The translations under genes were made by a program, and so were the position numbers. From Epiperipatus broadwayi (Eukaryota; Onychophora; Udeonychophora; Euonychophora; Peripatidae), in NCBI GenBank assembly GCA_028023455.1, contig JAQFVV010000002.1, positions 30,635,725 through 30,699,724 of the forward strand: a stretch of 64,000 bases of DNA, in the 5' to 3' direction. This document shows, piece after piece, positions 32,758 to 44,420 of the stretch; position 1 is the stretch's first letter; every line of letters starts with the position of its first letter. The notes under the pieces are model-generated. The model was not told where the DNA came from, made no database searches, and saw only the letters and a program-made list of their open reading frames with translations.

Positions 32758-34549
32758 TAGATGTTATGGCAATAAAATATACACGTGCTGGTTAGTGCGT
32801 TGGTAGGGTGGCAGATTCTGAGAATTGGAAATTAAGATCACAACTCTGTTTACCACCTCCAGCGATTGAACATCTTATGACCTCTTGGGCAATAAGCCAT
32901 TAGGTTGTATTATGTTATAAACATTTCACTGATCAGTAAATAATATTTCTATGGTTTGTTTGAAAGTTGCAATGATGACGTATTACTTGTTTACTATGTC
33001 TACCATCTAGATTTAATTGTTAAATTCAGACCTCATTTAAACTTTTCAAATACATTCAACTGTTAGTAATAGCATTGTTGTGCACTGACTAATTATGTAT
33101 TTGTTAACTAAGTTATAGATATACACGTGTATGCAGACTGGTCAGTACAGGCAATGTTGAGTCACTAGAAATAATTCTATTTAGAAAAGAGAATTAAATT
33201 AATTGCAAATAACAACATTCTAATTTGTATTATAATAAAGTTTAGCAATATGCAAATTAGCAAAGTTAATAAATAACCCGCAAGAGCTTTCTAAATGAAG
33301 AGTGAAAACAGAGGAGAAAGAAAAAGAATAAAATGAGACTCAAAGAAATGAGTGAAAACTGTTTGTGCAGTTGCAGATAAGAATCAGAGTAGAAAAGAGC
33401 TTCTGTCAAATCTAATTAGGCTGACTCAAGGAAGGATTGGGCAGCAAAGTGCTTTCTTAGAAATTGCTTATGAACAACCGTTTGTTTAGGGAAGTTAAGA
33501 AAATGTTTAAGTATTAAAATAAAGTCTTTAAGAAATCATGGAGTTAGAGATGAGCTCTAACTAGCTATCTATTTATTTATTTGGGTTATCATCGATTAGC
33601 CTCCGCACACCGCCTGATGTTGCTGTTGCTAGTCAAAAAGCAATAGATATAACATTACCGGGCTGATTTACAATTTACTTTTTTTTTTACATTACTACAT
33701 GTCAGCATGTAGCACTGGAATTGACAGGGAGGGGGATCCAATGTCTTTGCTCCATCACATGTGAGACAATTTTTAAAACATTATTCATTTCAGCGCATAG
33801 CGCTGGAATTGGCAGGGAGGGGGATTTGATGGTTTTGCCGATCCGAAGGATCGTCCATCACAACATATTTTTTTTTAAAAAAATTATTTAATAAAATCTA
33901 ATATTTTCTTTTTTTCAATTAACATCTGATCAAAAAAAAAAAAAAAAATTTCAACACTATTTTAAAACAATTTACGAAACACAATTCGATTTGAAAATTC
34001 CCCTCAGTTCAAGCCAAGCTTATGCTTTGAAAGTCTCGTAGCTGTCCCTGTGCAAAACATGTTTTACATGTGATTTCTATATAATGCTGGAATGTACATT
34101 TTTGAAATTCGTATAACCTTAAAAATATGTGTACGGAAGCGCGTCTTTTGTCTTACAATTAATACTATTTAAAACTGTGTCAGGTCATATAAAAAATAAG
34201 TACTTTGAATGCACATGCAAAGACTTAGGACAACTTGAATTCTACACACTCTCACATCATACTGTAGTGATCTGTGAAGTGTGCGATAGTACCATGAAGC
34301 ACAAAAGCTGCTTAGTGGCAATATGATCAGAACCATTCTATAGGCCACATAAGCAGTATATTTCTGTGTTTTTGCATGGAAACAGCAACATCTAGATGGT
34401 GTGCAAGGGCTAATCGACAACATCTTGCGTGTATGTATCAATTTAAGTTAATGTTAAATACACAGATTAGTTTATAGTCTGACCCGTACATATTAAGCAC
34501 CCAGATTTGTTTATAACATTTTCTCCTCACTTCTTTAGGTATTGCTAGT
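32758..34549. other. TDP1: TDP1 intron sequence with a small tandem duplication
   Basis: At 33695-33860 two imperfect copies of a segment with CATGTAGCACTGGAATTGAC and GGGAGGGGGAT lie in tandem. A decayed tRNA-like stretch is possible near 32785-32860 (GGTTAGTGCGTTGGTAGG). No gene seen. Confidence 0.45.
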
Positions 34550-34655
34550 CTGTCCAGTGGCAGTACTATCATGGGAGTCAAATCTAAAGGTTACAGGTTC
34601 AATCCTATGTTAGTATAGCCACTGATCAAGCCAGCAGTACTTGAAGAGAGAAAAG
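34550..34655 (+). mobile_element. tRNA-derived SINE family 2 relic
   Basis: GTCCAGTGGCAGTACTATC (box A-like) and AGGTTCAATCC (box B) are followed by CAGCAGTACTTGAAGAG, the family 2 tail seen at 23540. Confidence 0.45.
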
Positions 34656-34917
34656 TAGTGTTACTTAAAATATTGTATTATATAAAAATCTGTGTCCTAT
34701 TACTAATAGTTGAATGTAAGTTTAAGTAAAATTTGGAATTTTTCTGAAGAGATTTAACAATTCTAAATGATGGAAATAGTACAACGTATAAACACAAATA
34801 ACATTGCTAGTGTTTTAACACCCACTGATATTTGTGTATCTCAATTTTTACTTAGATATCTTTTACCTGCAAGAATGTGTGTCTATGTATATGTATTTAT
34901 ACCATATATATTTTCAG

Positions 34918-35010
34918 TAAAATGATGTTTCTTCTCTACGACTGTGGTTTACGGATTGTAATTCATACGGCAAATCTTGTGGAAAGTGATTGGTATCAAA
35001 AGACTCAGGG
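34918..35010 (+). CDS. TDP1: TDP1 exon with catalytic lysine and asparagine
   Basis: TATTTTCAG acceptor (ends 34917) and GGGTAAGT donor (GT at 35011). The first base completes the threonine codon begun at 23032-23033, then [20 protein letters not shown] and [10 protein letters not shown] follow, with two bases left for the next exon. Human TDP1 reads [28 protein letters not shown] here. The first lysine is the K of the H-x-K motif and the asparagine in IHTAN completes the first HKN active-site motif. The protein would next continue with a WLSP-like segment, which was not found in the remaining 29 kb. Confidence 0.93.
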
Positions 35011-35239
35011 GTAAGTGTCATCAAAAGAAAACCATTTTAGACAATTATTCTAGTTAAGCTTAATCATTCAGAGTAGATCTTGCATAGGTACTAAATAATT
35101 TAAATATGTGGTTTTGTATATATATAAAAATACTTTTTAATTACAGTTATATTACTAATTAAAAGGTAAACCTTAAACAGGATTTTCTCACCATTGATCT
35201 TAGCAAAATTTAATCCAAAAGATTAAAATTTCTTTGATT

Positions 35240-35243
35240 AAAT
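35240..35243. repeat. Target-site duplication (left) of LTR element
   Basis: AAAT directly before the left LTR matches AAAT at 40625-40628 directly after the right LTR. A 4-bp duplication fits Ty3/gypsy-type integrases. Confidence 0.8.
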
Positions 35244-36826
35244 TGTAACGGGTGTACTCGTTTACCGTATACTTATTAGTTCTTATCATAAAAAAAAAAA
35301 TATCTATATTTCCCTTTTTTCTTTTTAAGCAAAAAATAGTGATAAGAAATTTCGTATTTCTCTCACAGCATATTTATGGACGTCAATCATTGACTCCAAG
35401 CGCCAAACTTACTTTTTACATAAGTATTATGCTGGAAGAGAAAAATACGATAGTAATAGGGCCTCTCCACTAGCTCAGTACTCAGGGCGGGTGGCCAATA
35501 AACCGTAGGAAAATGTACGGGGGAAAACTCTATGCAACCAACAGCGAAACTCGGATCAATTGTTTAAATTCATGAACTATATTCTATGAGTCAAATAATA
35601 AAACATACACATGTAATATAAGCCTTAAAATAACACACCTTTTATTATAATATTTTTTTTTTTACTTTTAAGAAAATATATTGCCCATACCCTTTTAACG
35701 TTTACATAACCCAATAAAACCTACATATGTATTTGTGTGGATTTACAACAGAACAAGAAAACGAACGTATACACAGATAAAAATCTAATCAGCTGTATTT
35801 GAATGGCCTTATCATAAAAAAATATATAAGTTTCTTGCCTTCGTTCGTTCTCCTTGAGGGTTTCAGAAAAACGTGGTAATTTTTGGAAATAAAATATCTT
35901 AAGTTCATATTACCTGCAATTTTTGTCCGATGTGATCCCCGGGGATATCAAAATAAGAAGAAAAACACATGAAATCCGAAGCAAAACGTACGAGACAGTT
36001 CATCACGCTTCAGTTCATTCCGAGTCGGATCGATTCCCTTGCGAAAAGTTGATAGATCTCCGGTAGATGTTCTCCGGTCACTGCCGCATGGATTCTTCGG
36101 GGTAAGGTCCAGAAAACCCAGCACGCTTAAGCTTTTACCCCACCGTACTCATGTTCGGCCGTAGCCTTAGTTACTCTTCTTAAAATATATATATAAAAAA
36201 AAATTGAATATATTTTTAATTTTTCTCTTTCCTCTTTGAAAACCAAAATAAAAATGACACTAGTTTAAAAAAAAAACTACGTCTCCACTCTCCCTGTCAC
36301 TTCTTTCTTTTCTTTTGTTTTCGCAAACACAGTCCGTCCCCTTTCTTCCCCACCACGTGGTATAGATGGCCAGTTAAGCTAATAAGCAAAAAGAACTTTT
36401 CGCACCTTCGGACATTTTGGCAATTAACATTCCGGAAACCTTTTTCTCCAACCTTCTTTTTTTAATTTTTTTTTTTTCATTCAAATTCCCCAGATAAGAC
36501 CTTCGATGTTTAATATATCTCTTTTTTTTTTTTTTCTTACAATAATCTCTTATCTTGGATCCAAAAATGTATTCATACGTTCGTTTCTAAAATTGTCTAT
36601 CCACACCGCAAATACATACATATACCACTTTTACAAAAATAAAACGCAAATTCCCCCCCCCACTCCCTCTTTTCTTACTTTAATAAAATTTTAAACATTT
36701 TCTCCCACTACAAAAATAAATACTAAAACGAAATAAAATCAAATTATATGAAACTAATTTTAAACTATATAACATATGTGTGCGCCTTTCTACATTGTAA
36801 CTAGGGTTTAAACCCGACTGTTTACA
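35244..36826 (-). repeat. LTR (3' LTR in element orientation)
   Basis: Near-identical to 39035-40624. TG...CA ends. Flanked outside by AAAT and inside by the polypurine tract. Confidence 0.92.
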
Positions 36827-36843
36827 ATACCCTCCTCCCGGAA
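36827..36843 (-). promoter_or_regulatory. Polypurine tract
   Basis: The minus strand reads CCGGGAGGAGGGTAT immediately before the 3' LTR. This is the expected place and composition for the plus-strand primer of an LTR retrotransposon. Confidence 0.75.
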
Positions 36844-37661
36844 GCCTTTAAATACGGTATACGTATTTGAACGGCTCATTCCTAACTTATCAAATAAAAC
36901 GATGCATTTTTAAATATTTTCCCTTTATAACTTTCTGCCCTGCGGCTCTAGAACAAAAGAAATAAACGACCATCAATCCCAACGATATGCTATAAGTTCA
37001 ACCACCAACTCACACGCATGTGATATGCAACGCACCGCATACAATCAATTCCACACAGACTTATTTGGTTATGTGACCGGAAACACAAAAAAAAAACCTA
37101 AAAAAAAAAATCTCCTTTTTTTTTTTTTTCTTTCTACGTGTCAGGACTTTCTAACCGCACTCTGCTACTTCAGAGTCTTATGAGCGTGGGTAACTAGAAC
37201 AAAATCCGACTTTTAAGTAGGGGTCGTCCAAGACCGTGCTCGCCTTTGGAGTTTTGTGGGTGGGACGGTATGTGAGTGCCGTGCTCTCTTTGGAGACTTA
37301 TTGGCTTAAGTTTAAATAGGTCGGTCAACCATGTCGGGAACAACATTTATATACAGGACGCGACACACCACATGCCCAATCCAAGCAACCAACCCCGCCA
37401 TCCACCGTCAGACTCGATAGACCGCTCCCATCTCAAATCTCCCTAGCCACCTTTATCTAACTCTCTAGCCTACAAAACAATGAAGGAGAAAAAAAAATTC
37501 GACACACATATATAACTTCAAATGTGGCCTTATATAACGGCCCCTATACTTAATAATATCATTGTTAAATATTAAACCCATACCCTAATAAAATAATTTA
37601 AACAAACACACAAAAAAAAAAACTTTCAGCCTATGTCCAATTACGTGTATATATCTTAACT
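36844..37661 (-). other. Non-coding spacer of the LTR element
   Basis: Where pol would be expected there is about 0.8 kb without a long frame. No reverse transcriptase, protease or integrase motif was seen in any frame. Poly-A and poly-T runs are frequent. Confidence 0.6.
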
Positions 37662-38715
37662 CTATCGGCTATCCTTTTTCCCGGATGAACTCGAAATCTT
37701 TCCCTGTCCATAATTCGGCTTGCGTGGCGGTCGTGGCTCTTCATGTTCATACTGCCATTTCGGTCTAGTATTACCATCCCCTCGTTCGGGATCCTGCAAG
37801 TTCCAATCCGACCCTCCTTCTTCCGTCCCAAATTTCACAACTCGAGTATCGTGAGTTTCTTTTCCTCGCTCTATCGGTAAATTATAATCATAGGTGCTCA
37901 TATCAATCGCATTAAGTAGCTCAGCTACCTCCTCCATGGACGCTTTCCTTATGCCTAACATCATTTGTTCCACCTTCATCGGCATGTTATGCCTCACGAT
38001 CCGAATGATGTGGTTTTCCTTTAAATTGCATGCGTCTAACGTTCGCAGCTTTGCCACTTGTCGATGGAAAAATTGTGAAAAACTTTCTTGCTCTCCTTCC
38101 CTATATTTCTCCTGCATAATCCGATATCTAGCCAACTCTTGACGATCCTCTGACCAAAAACTATCTCTCATCTCTCGTTGATATTCTTCAAATGTCGTAG
38201 GTTGTTGAAACAACGAATTCCACCATGATAGCGCGTTTCCAGTTAGGTTGCTGCAAGCAATAGCGATTTTGCTTTCCTCAGCCATCGGGTTAACGCTAAA
38301 ATCTTCTTCCCAGACTTTGTAAGTGTTCCACGGGAGCTTCTCCCATTTGGCCGGCAAATGGCCGAACCTTTAAAAATTGGTTTACATGGGCCTGTGCTGG
38401 TACGTACTTCGTCACGGCTTCCCTTTCTTCTGCTATTTTTGTCTTTTCGCCCTCAACCTGTTTCTCATCTACTTTCTTTCCCTTAGACTTCTCGTCTTTA
38501 TCTATACTTCCTTCCTTCTTTGACTCTCCTTCGTTCTCTTCTCCTTGATTAACTCCTTTTATTCTTTCCATTTGCTGCTCTAATTTTCGCAGCCTTTCCT
38601 CAAATCGATCTTCGAATTTTTGAAATCTTTGTTCCAATCTTTCCAGAATGACCTCCAAAATCTTCGATTCTTCCTTCTTTTCTTGGTCCATTTTCTTTTG
38701 GAGTCTTGTTTTCAT
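37662..38715 (-). CDS. Retrotransposon Gag with one frameshift
   Basis: Two overlapping minus-strand frames form one Gag. The first (38715 to 38296) starts MKTRLQKKMD and contains a strongly charged coiled-coil region (ILERLEQRFQKFEDRFEERL) and a lysine/glutamate-rich linker. The second (38357 to 37662) holds the capsid-like core of the retrotransposon Gag family: LTGNALSWWNSL, FEEYQREMRDSFW, FSQFFHRQVAKLRTL, NMPMKVEQMMLGI. The second frame is +1 relative to the first and similarity switches at about 38302-38316, so one inserted base or a +1 shift is needed. The C-terminus is basic and proline-rich, with no CCHC zinc knuckle. Confidence 0.8.
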
Positions 38716-39016
38716 TCACACTATATTTTACTAAATATATTTTGATATCTTAAAAAAAAAATCGTAGTAATTTGTTTTGACTGCTTCCAAAATCACAACG
38801 TGGTAGGTTTTCTTTCCCCCCCCCCCAAAGCGCCATGCTACGTGTCTAATTTCTTTATCAACCACTCGGAAAACTATTTTCTGTCTTTCAATAAAACTAT
38901 TTTAATCGAAACAAACTTCACGTCTCTCTAATATTTCTATTTTACTCCCCCTCCTTTCCCTTATCGAATTTTTAATCTTTCTACTCGGGCCCCCATACAT
39001 TCCATTCTTCATAAAG

Positions 39017-39033
39017 CCTTAGTTGGGACGCCA
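39017..39033 (-). promoter_or_regulatory. tRNA primer-binding site
   Basis: The minus strand reads TGGCGTCCCAACTAAGG, one base after the end of the 5' LTR. TGG pairs with the tRNA CCA end; the rest would match a tRNA ending GTTGGGACGCCA. It resembles, but is not identical to, the lysine-type site TGGCGCCCAAC. Confidence 0.75.
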
Positions 39034-39034
39034 T

Positions 39035-40624
39035 TGTAACGGGTGTACTCGTTTACCGTATACTTATTAGTTCTTATCATAAAAAAAAAATATCTATATT
39101 TCCCTTTTTTCTTTTTAAGCAAAAAAAATAGTGATAAGAAATTTCGTATTTCTCTCACAGCATATTTATGGACGTCAATCATTGACTCCAAGCGCCAAAC
39201 TTACTTTTTACATAAGTATTATGCTGGAAGAGAAAAATACGATAGTAATAGGGCCTCTCCACTAGCTCAGTACTCAGGGCGGGTGGCCAATAAACCGTAG
39301 GAAAATGTACGGGGGAAAACTCTATGCAACCAACAGCGAAACTCGGATCAATTGTTTAAATTCATGAACTATATTCTATGAGTCAAATAATAAAACATAC
39401 ACATGTAATATAAGCCTTAAAATAACACACCTTTTATTATAATATTTTTTTTTTTTTTACTTTTAAGAAAATATATTGCCCATACCCTTTTAACGTTTAC
39501 ATAACCCAATAAAACCTACATATGTATTTGTGTGGATTTACAACAGAACAAGAAAACGAACGTATACACAGATAAAAATCTAATCAGCTGTATTTGAATG
39601 GCCTTATCATTAAAAAAATATATAAGTTTCTTGCCTTCGTTCGTTCTCCTTGAGGGTTTCAGAAAAACGTGGTAATTTTTGGAAATAAAATATCTTAAGT
39701 TCATATTACCTGCAATTTTTGTCCGATGTGATCCCCGGGGATATCAAAATAAGAAGAAAAACACATGAAATCCGAAGCAAAACGTACGAGACAGTTCATC
39801 ACGCTTCAGTTCATTCCGAGTCGGATCGATTCCCTTGCGAAAAGTTGATAGATCTCCGGTAGATGTTCTCCGGTCACTGCCGCATGGATTCTTCGGGGTA
39901 AGGTCCAGAAAACCCAGCACGCTTAAGCTTTTACCCCACCGTACTCATGTTCGGCCGTAGCCTTAGTTACTCTTCTTAAAAATATATATATAAAAAAAAA
40001 TTGAATATATTTTTAATTTTTCTCTTTCCTCTTTGAAAACCAAAATAAAACTGACACTAGTTTAAAAAAAAAAACTACGTCTCCACTCTCCCTGTCACTT
40101 CTTTCTTTTCTTTTGTTTTCGCAAACACAGTCCGTCCCCTTTCTTCCCCACCACGTGGTATAGATGGCCAGTTAAGCTAATAAGCAAAAAGAACTTTTCG
40201 CACCTTCGGACATTTTGGCAATTAACATTCCGGAAACCTTTTTCTCCAACCTTCTTTTTTTTTTTTTTTTTTTCATTCAAATTCCCCAGATAAGACCTTC
40301 GATGTTTAATATATCTCTTTTTTTTTTTTTTTTCTTACAATAATCTCTTATCTTGGATCCAAAAATGTATTCATACGTTCGTTTCTAAAATTGTCTATCC
40401 ACACCGCAAATACATACATATACCACTTTTACAAAAATAAAACGCAAATTCCCCCCCCCACTCCCTCTTTTCTTACTTTAATAAAATTTTAAACATTTTC
40501 TCCCACTACAAAAATAAATACTAAAACGAAATAAAATCAAATTATATGAAACTAATTTTAAACTATATAACATATGTGTGCGCCTTTCTACATTGTAACT
40601 AGGGTTTAAACCCGACTGTTTACA
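39035..40624 (-). repeat. LTR (5' LTR in element orientation)
   Basis: Near-identical to 35244-36826, same TG...CA ends. Followed outside by AAAT. Confidence 0.92.
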
Positions 40625-40736
40625 AAATATTAGCACAATAATGTGATTGTAGTGGTAAAGTGGCAAGTTGGAGAGCTAAAGGATGCCACTGCTCAAACAT
40701 TACTATCTTTTGAGAAACTAGCCAGTTAATTGTTAA

Positions 40737-41180
40737 TATTGAAATTAAATTGAAGGCTGCAAACCTCACACTCTTATTATTTATCTGACAGCCAATCAGA
40801 TGTTATGATGGCTGTTTTGAATAGCGATCAAATCGTAAATACAAGACAGAATTTTTACAAGAAAAGGGTGGTCCACCCTCTTCTTTACTTGTCTTTCTAT
40901 ATATCTAAGCCACTCTGAAGTATTTTGATTTGAAAGCGTGAAGCTTTAAATATCTTCACATTTAACTCACTGAGTCTAAATTACAAACATACAGCGCGAA
41001 ATCCTACGATTTACTATGCAGTAGTTATAACTTGCAGTAACGTATGTAAATAATATTTGCTTTATAAAGCTCAAACAGTATTGAAATTAAATTGAAGGCT
41101 GCAAACCTCATGCGCTTATTACTTATCTGACAGCCAATCAGATGTTATGACGGCTGTTTTGAATAGCGATCAAATCATAA
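40737..41180. repeat. Direct repeats flanking a 240-bp core
   Basis: A 102-bp segment (TATTGAAATTAAATTGAAGG... to ATAGCGATCAAATC) is repeated at 41079-41180 with about four differences. The core has no frame. It could be a small terminal-repeat element or a segmental duplication; termini are not TG...CA with certainty. Confidence 0.6.
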
Positions 41181-41646
41181 TAACATGCAATACGAAAGCA
41201 CTATATACTCTGTACAAGTCTATTTCAATACCAGAGATATGATCTATCCTGAGCTGCAATCTGTAGACTACTATCGCTAAATTGAGTACAGCTCCAATGA
41301 GAAAATGAGAGAATTTTTTGTCAGCAGTTTGTTAGCAAATTATTTTTTTACGTTGAACTAATTCACTGAAAAAAGTTCCTGATGTTTTCATCAATCACAA
41401 GCATGATAAGGTTGTTCACAAATAAGTCACAGTGATAGTCTTAATTATGTTTGATAGCAATCACAATTCAGTAATAACTTGTTTTATATATTGACAATAT
41501 ACGTCTATGCTTATGTTAAACATTTTTTAAATAAAAGAATACGTAAAAATATTTTAATGTATACATATATGTTGAGCTATGCTAATTTAATGTTTACAAT
41601 TATTAACTTCTGTTTAATTATTAAATAAAGTCATTAAAAGTGAGAT

Positions 41647-41757
41647 GTCAAGCGTTGTTAGCCGAGAGGTCAGCGCAGCCGCCTTGCAAGCAAGTAGTTG
41701 GTTGCAGACGGTTGTGGGTTCGCCTCCCGGCAGATGCTATGACATATGGGGGGAAAA
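41647..41757 (+). mobile_element. Short tRNA-derived SINE (family 1) with target duplication
   Basis: GTCAAGCGTTGTTAGCCGAG, then GCCGCCTTGCAAGC, box B GGGTTCGCCTCCCGG, and tail ATGCTATGACATATGG. Flanks AAAAGTGAGAT at 41636-41646 and 41758-41768 are a perfect duplication. Confidence 0.88.
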
Positions 41758-41768
41758 AAAAGTGAGAT

Positions 41769-42204
41769 TCATTCTCAATCCTTGTGTAATTGATTATTAA
41801 TTTAATAATTATTAATATCATGTTTTCTTATGGTTGATATATCAAATTTCCTTTGTATTTTCATCATAATTGGCAGGGATAAGCTTCTAAACAGCAAAAG
41901 CTTAAAGAACAGATGGATCCATTTTATTTTTGATTCTTTGTCAAGAAAGTGTTATTTATTCATAGCCTGAGGAGAGAAAGGTTATTAATTACATATTTAT
42001 TTAGTTATGCTGTTGAAAATAGACTAATTGGTAAAAAAAAAAAAAAAGCTTGTGATTATTGTAATTAAAATTAGGAGGAAGGAAAAAAATTTAAAAAAAA
42101 AAAAAAATCCTAAATCTCTCAAGTTATAAAATCTTTCACCAGATGTCTCTGCTCATAATCAAGTTTAAGGAGAAGCCATTTGCATCATATCATTTATTCC
42201 AACC
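41769..42204. other. AT-rich sequence, nothing recognised
   Basis: Two long A-runs (42032-42046 and 42093-42107); no element or gene identified. Confidence 0.4.
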
Positions 42205-42385
42205 GTATATCATCATCAACAACCATTATTAATCCACTGCAGGATGAAGGTCTCTCCAAGTTCAATCCATTTTCTCTGATCTTTAGCTACTCTTCTCCAC
42301 ATCACCCCTGCACACTTTCTTATTTCATCCATCCATCTCACATATGGTGTCTTTCGGGGTCTTTTACAATCTTTTGGAATTGAAA
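42205..42385 (-). mobile_element. LINE family B, 3' end fragment
   Basis: Antisense tail (CCATTATTAATCCACTGCAG, CATCCATCTCACATATGGTG). The frame 42216-42560 reads RKTPYVRWMDEIRKCAGVMW, the conserved final block of this family. Confidence 0.8.
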
Positions 42386-42499
42386 ATATTGAAAAATATT
42401 TTATGTTCAAATGTAATAAAGTTGTATTATCATCATCACTAGTCATTTGCAAATGAAAATAATCTTCCAATTTCAAGCAAAAAGAAGATAGACAAACAA

Positions 42500-44420
42500 G
42501 AAAAATACACTTGATGCAGGATAATGTACGAAACAATCGATGAAAGTCAAATGTATACACTTGCTGAACATATTGAGCATTATTTTGTTTATTTGATATT
42601 TTGAAATGTTGTTTTTGAACTTCAAACTTTTCCTTCTGATAAACTTAAATACCATGTCTGATTGTAACTCTCCAGTGTCTTTTATCTTTAGCAATGTCTT
42701 TCTACGGAAACGCTGAAAATTATAGGTTATTAAATCTTCATGATTAAAATGGGATCTACCTCTTCCACAAAAACTATACCCAAGTTCATTATAATTGTTT
42801 TTTTTAAATAAATCTTATATTTCACAAATCCAATTCAATGAAAATGTGCTTTCATAATAATCAATTTTGTAGTATCACATCGAGCAAGTTGAAGGACATC
42901 TTGATTTTACCATCTTATTTGTTCTTAGAATTTTAGGGATAATTCTTTAATGAAATTTTTCTAATACCTTTATGTTAGTTTAGGGAATTCAAGTTTTACT
43001 TCCATACAATAGGTGAGATAAAATTGAAACTCTATATACAACTAGTTTAGTTTTAGTCCTTATCCTATTCTGATGAAATAACCAATCTTTTAACTTGTCA
43101 GCAGCAGTCCACTGGTGTCTATATAGTCCACTGGGTTCTGTACAGCCTACTGGGGTCTGTGCAGCATCTTAAAAAGCTGCTATTTAAATTGGTTCACATT
43201 CTCGAATTTAATAATTATCCAAGGTACAAGTTGCCGAAGATTATATTTCATCATTGACTGATAAAGGACTTATTGCTAACCAAAGTTTTGATATGTTCAT
43301 TCAAAACATTAGGTACATTCTGTAGATCATTTCTTGAATTGGCAAGGATAGGACAATTACTAGCATACTATAAATCCTGAAGTCACGAAGAAGTTCTTGT
43401 TTGCCTTTCAATGGATTGAAATTAAAAATTCCATCATCAAATCTGTATTATTTCTTGGTTTCTGATTCATTAAACCATGTATAAATAGTTCCAAAGACTA
43501 CTGTCATAAAGACTGGAAACAGTACTGGAGCAGGTGTTAACGTTTGTTTAACACAAGTTTTTATTTCAGATGCTTTTGAATTTCCACTTTTGGTAATAAC
43601 ACCCTGATTTTATCATATAGAAACTGTACAATATGATTAAATTTTGGTAGACAACCAATTAATTTTAAACAATGCTATATATTTGTTAATTCATTGTGTC
43701 AAATGCCTTGACTGGTAACAAAAACCATAATGCTTTTTGATTCCCTAATTACCATACTGAATTTCTGGTGATCTTCCAAGATAATTATTGTATTTTTCCC
43801 TTTATATTTAGATATAAAAAGAATAGAATCATTCCTAAGATCAAGCAGTTCTGTCATGTATTTCTAAAAATTTCCATATCACCACCATATTTTAAAACTT
43901 CCCCAAGTATCTCATCAGAACTTGTAGCCTTTCCAATTTTAAGATTATAAATAGATGTTTTAACTTCATTAAGCTGGATATCTTTGTCCAAATCTGAATG
44001 GATAAAAATGGATATATCATTAAAGGTCATTATCTCAATTCTTATCCTCATTCAAAAGACAATCAAAATATTTCTTTCATCTATTCAAAATATCATTGTC
44101 ATCATATAAGAAACTGCCATTGCTGAATTTAATAGGGTTATGACTGGTTTTTAGGTCCACATATTGCTTTCATTGCATAAAAAAAAAAAAAAATCTAGAA
44201 AAACTATGATCAATGAATGCGCATCTTTTTTGCTGTTTTAATCTACTACTCGTTTTTGTAAAGCCTTTTTGTCAGTCGTTGAATTCCTACCCTTAAATCC
44301 ATTTATTCTTTATGAAATTCCATACTCAGTTTATTATTCAATCAAGAATAAAATGTCACATATTTCTTTTAAATAACTAACAATGTGATGATTATCGGAG
44401 AACCAATCAGTTATAATTCT
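42500..44420 (-). mobile_element. LINE family C, long relic
   Basis: From right to left: a linker, then the frame 44051-43854 with VKTSIYNLKIGKATSSDEIL and EVLKYGGDMEIF (the RT N-terminal block I..LKxGKAxGxDxI..E.LKxGG), then remnants of motif A near 43690-43740, the VLxQP/LDGxxLExVNxFxYLG region near 43180-43300, and the 3' end at 42500-42700. Frames are broken throughout. Confidence 0.75.

Larger units (their letters stand above)
35244..40624 (-). mobile_element. Gag-only LTR retrotransposon, antisense to TDP1
   Basis: A 5.38-kb element has two LTRs (1583 and 1590 bp) that begin TGTAACGGG and end GTTTACA as read on +. In its own minus-strand order it has an LTR, a primer-binding site one base after it, a gag frame, about 0.8 kb of non-coding DNA, a polypurine tract and an LTR. 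There is no protease, reverse transcriptase, RNase H or integrase frame, so it must be moved by enzymes of another element. The LTRs differ almost only in homopolymer lengths and rare substitutions, which implies recent insertion. It lies 230 bp after a TDP1 exon. Confidence 0.92.

Noticed and set aside
34129-34441. Overlapping open frames on both strands
   Set aside because: No recognisable domain, no splice signals in phase with TDP1, and both frames cannot be coding.
37631-37831. 66-residue minus-strand frame (MGRKKEGRIG...)
   Set aside because: It is the shadow of the gag frame in another phase.
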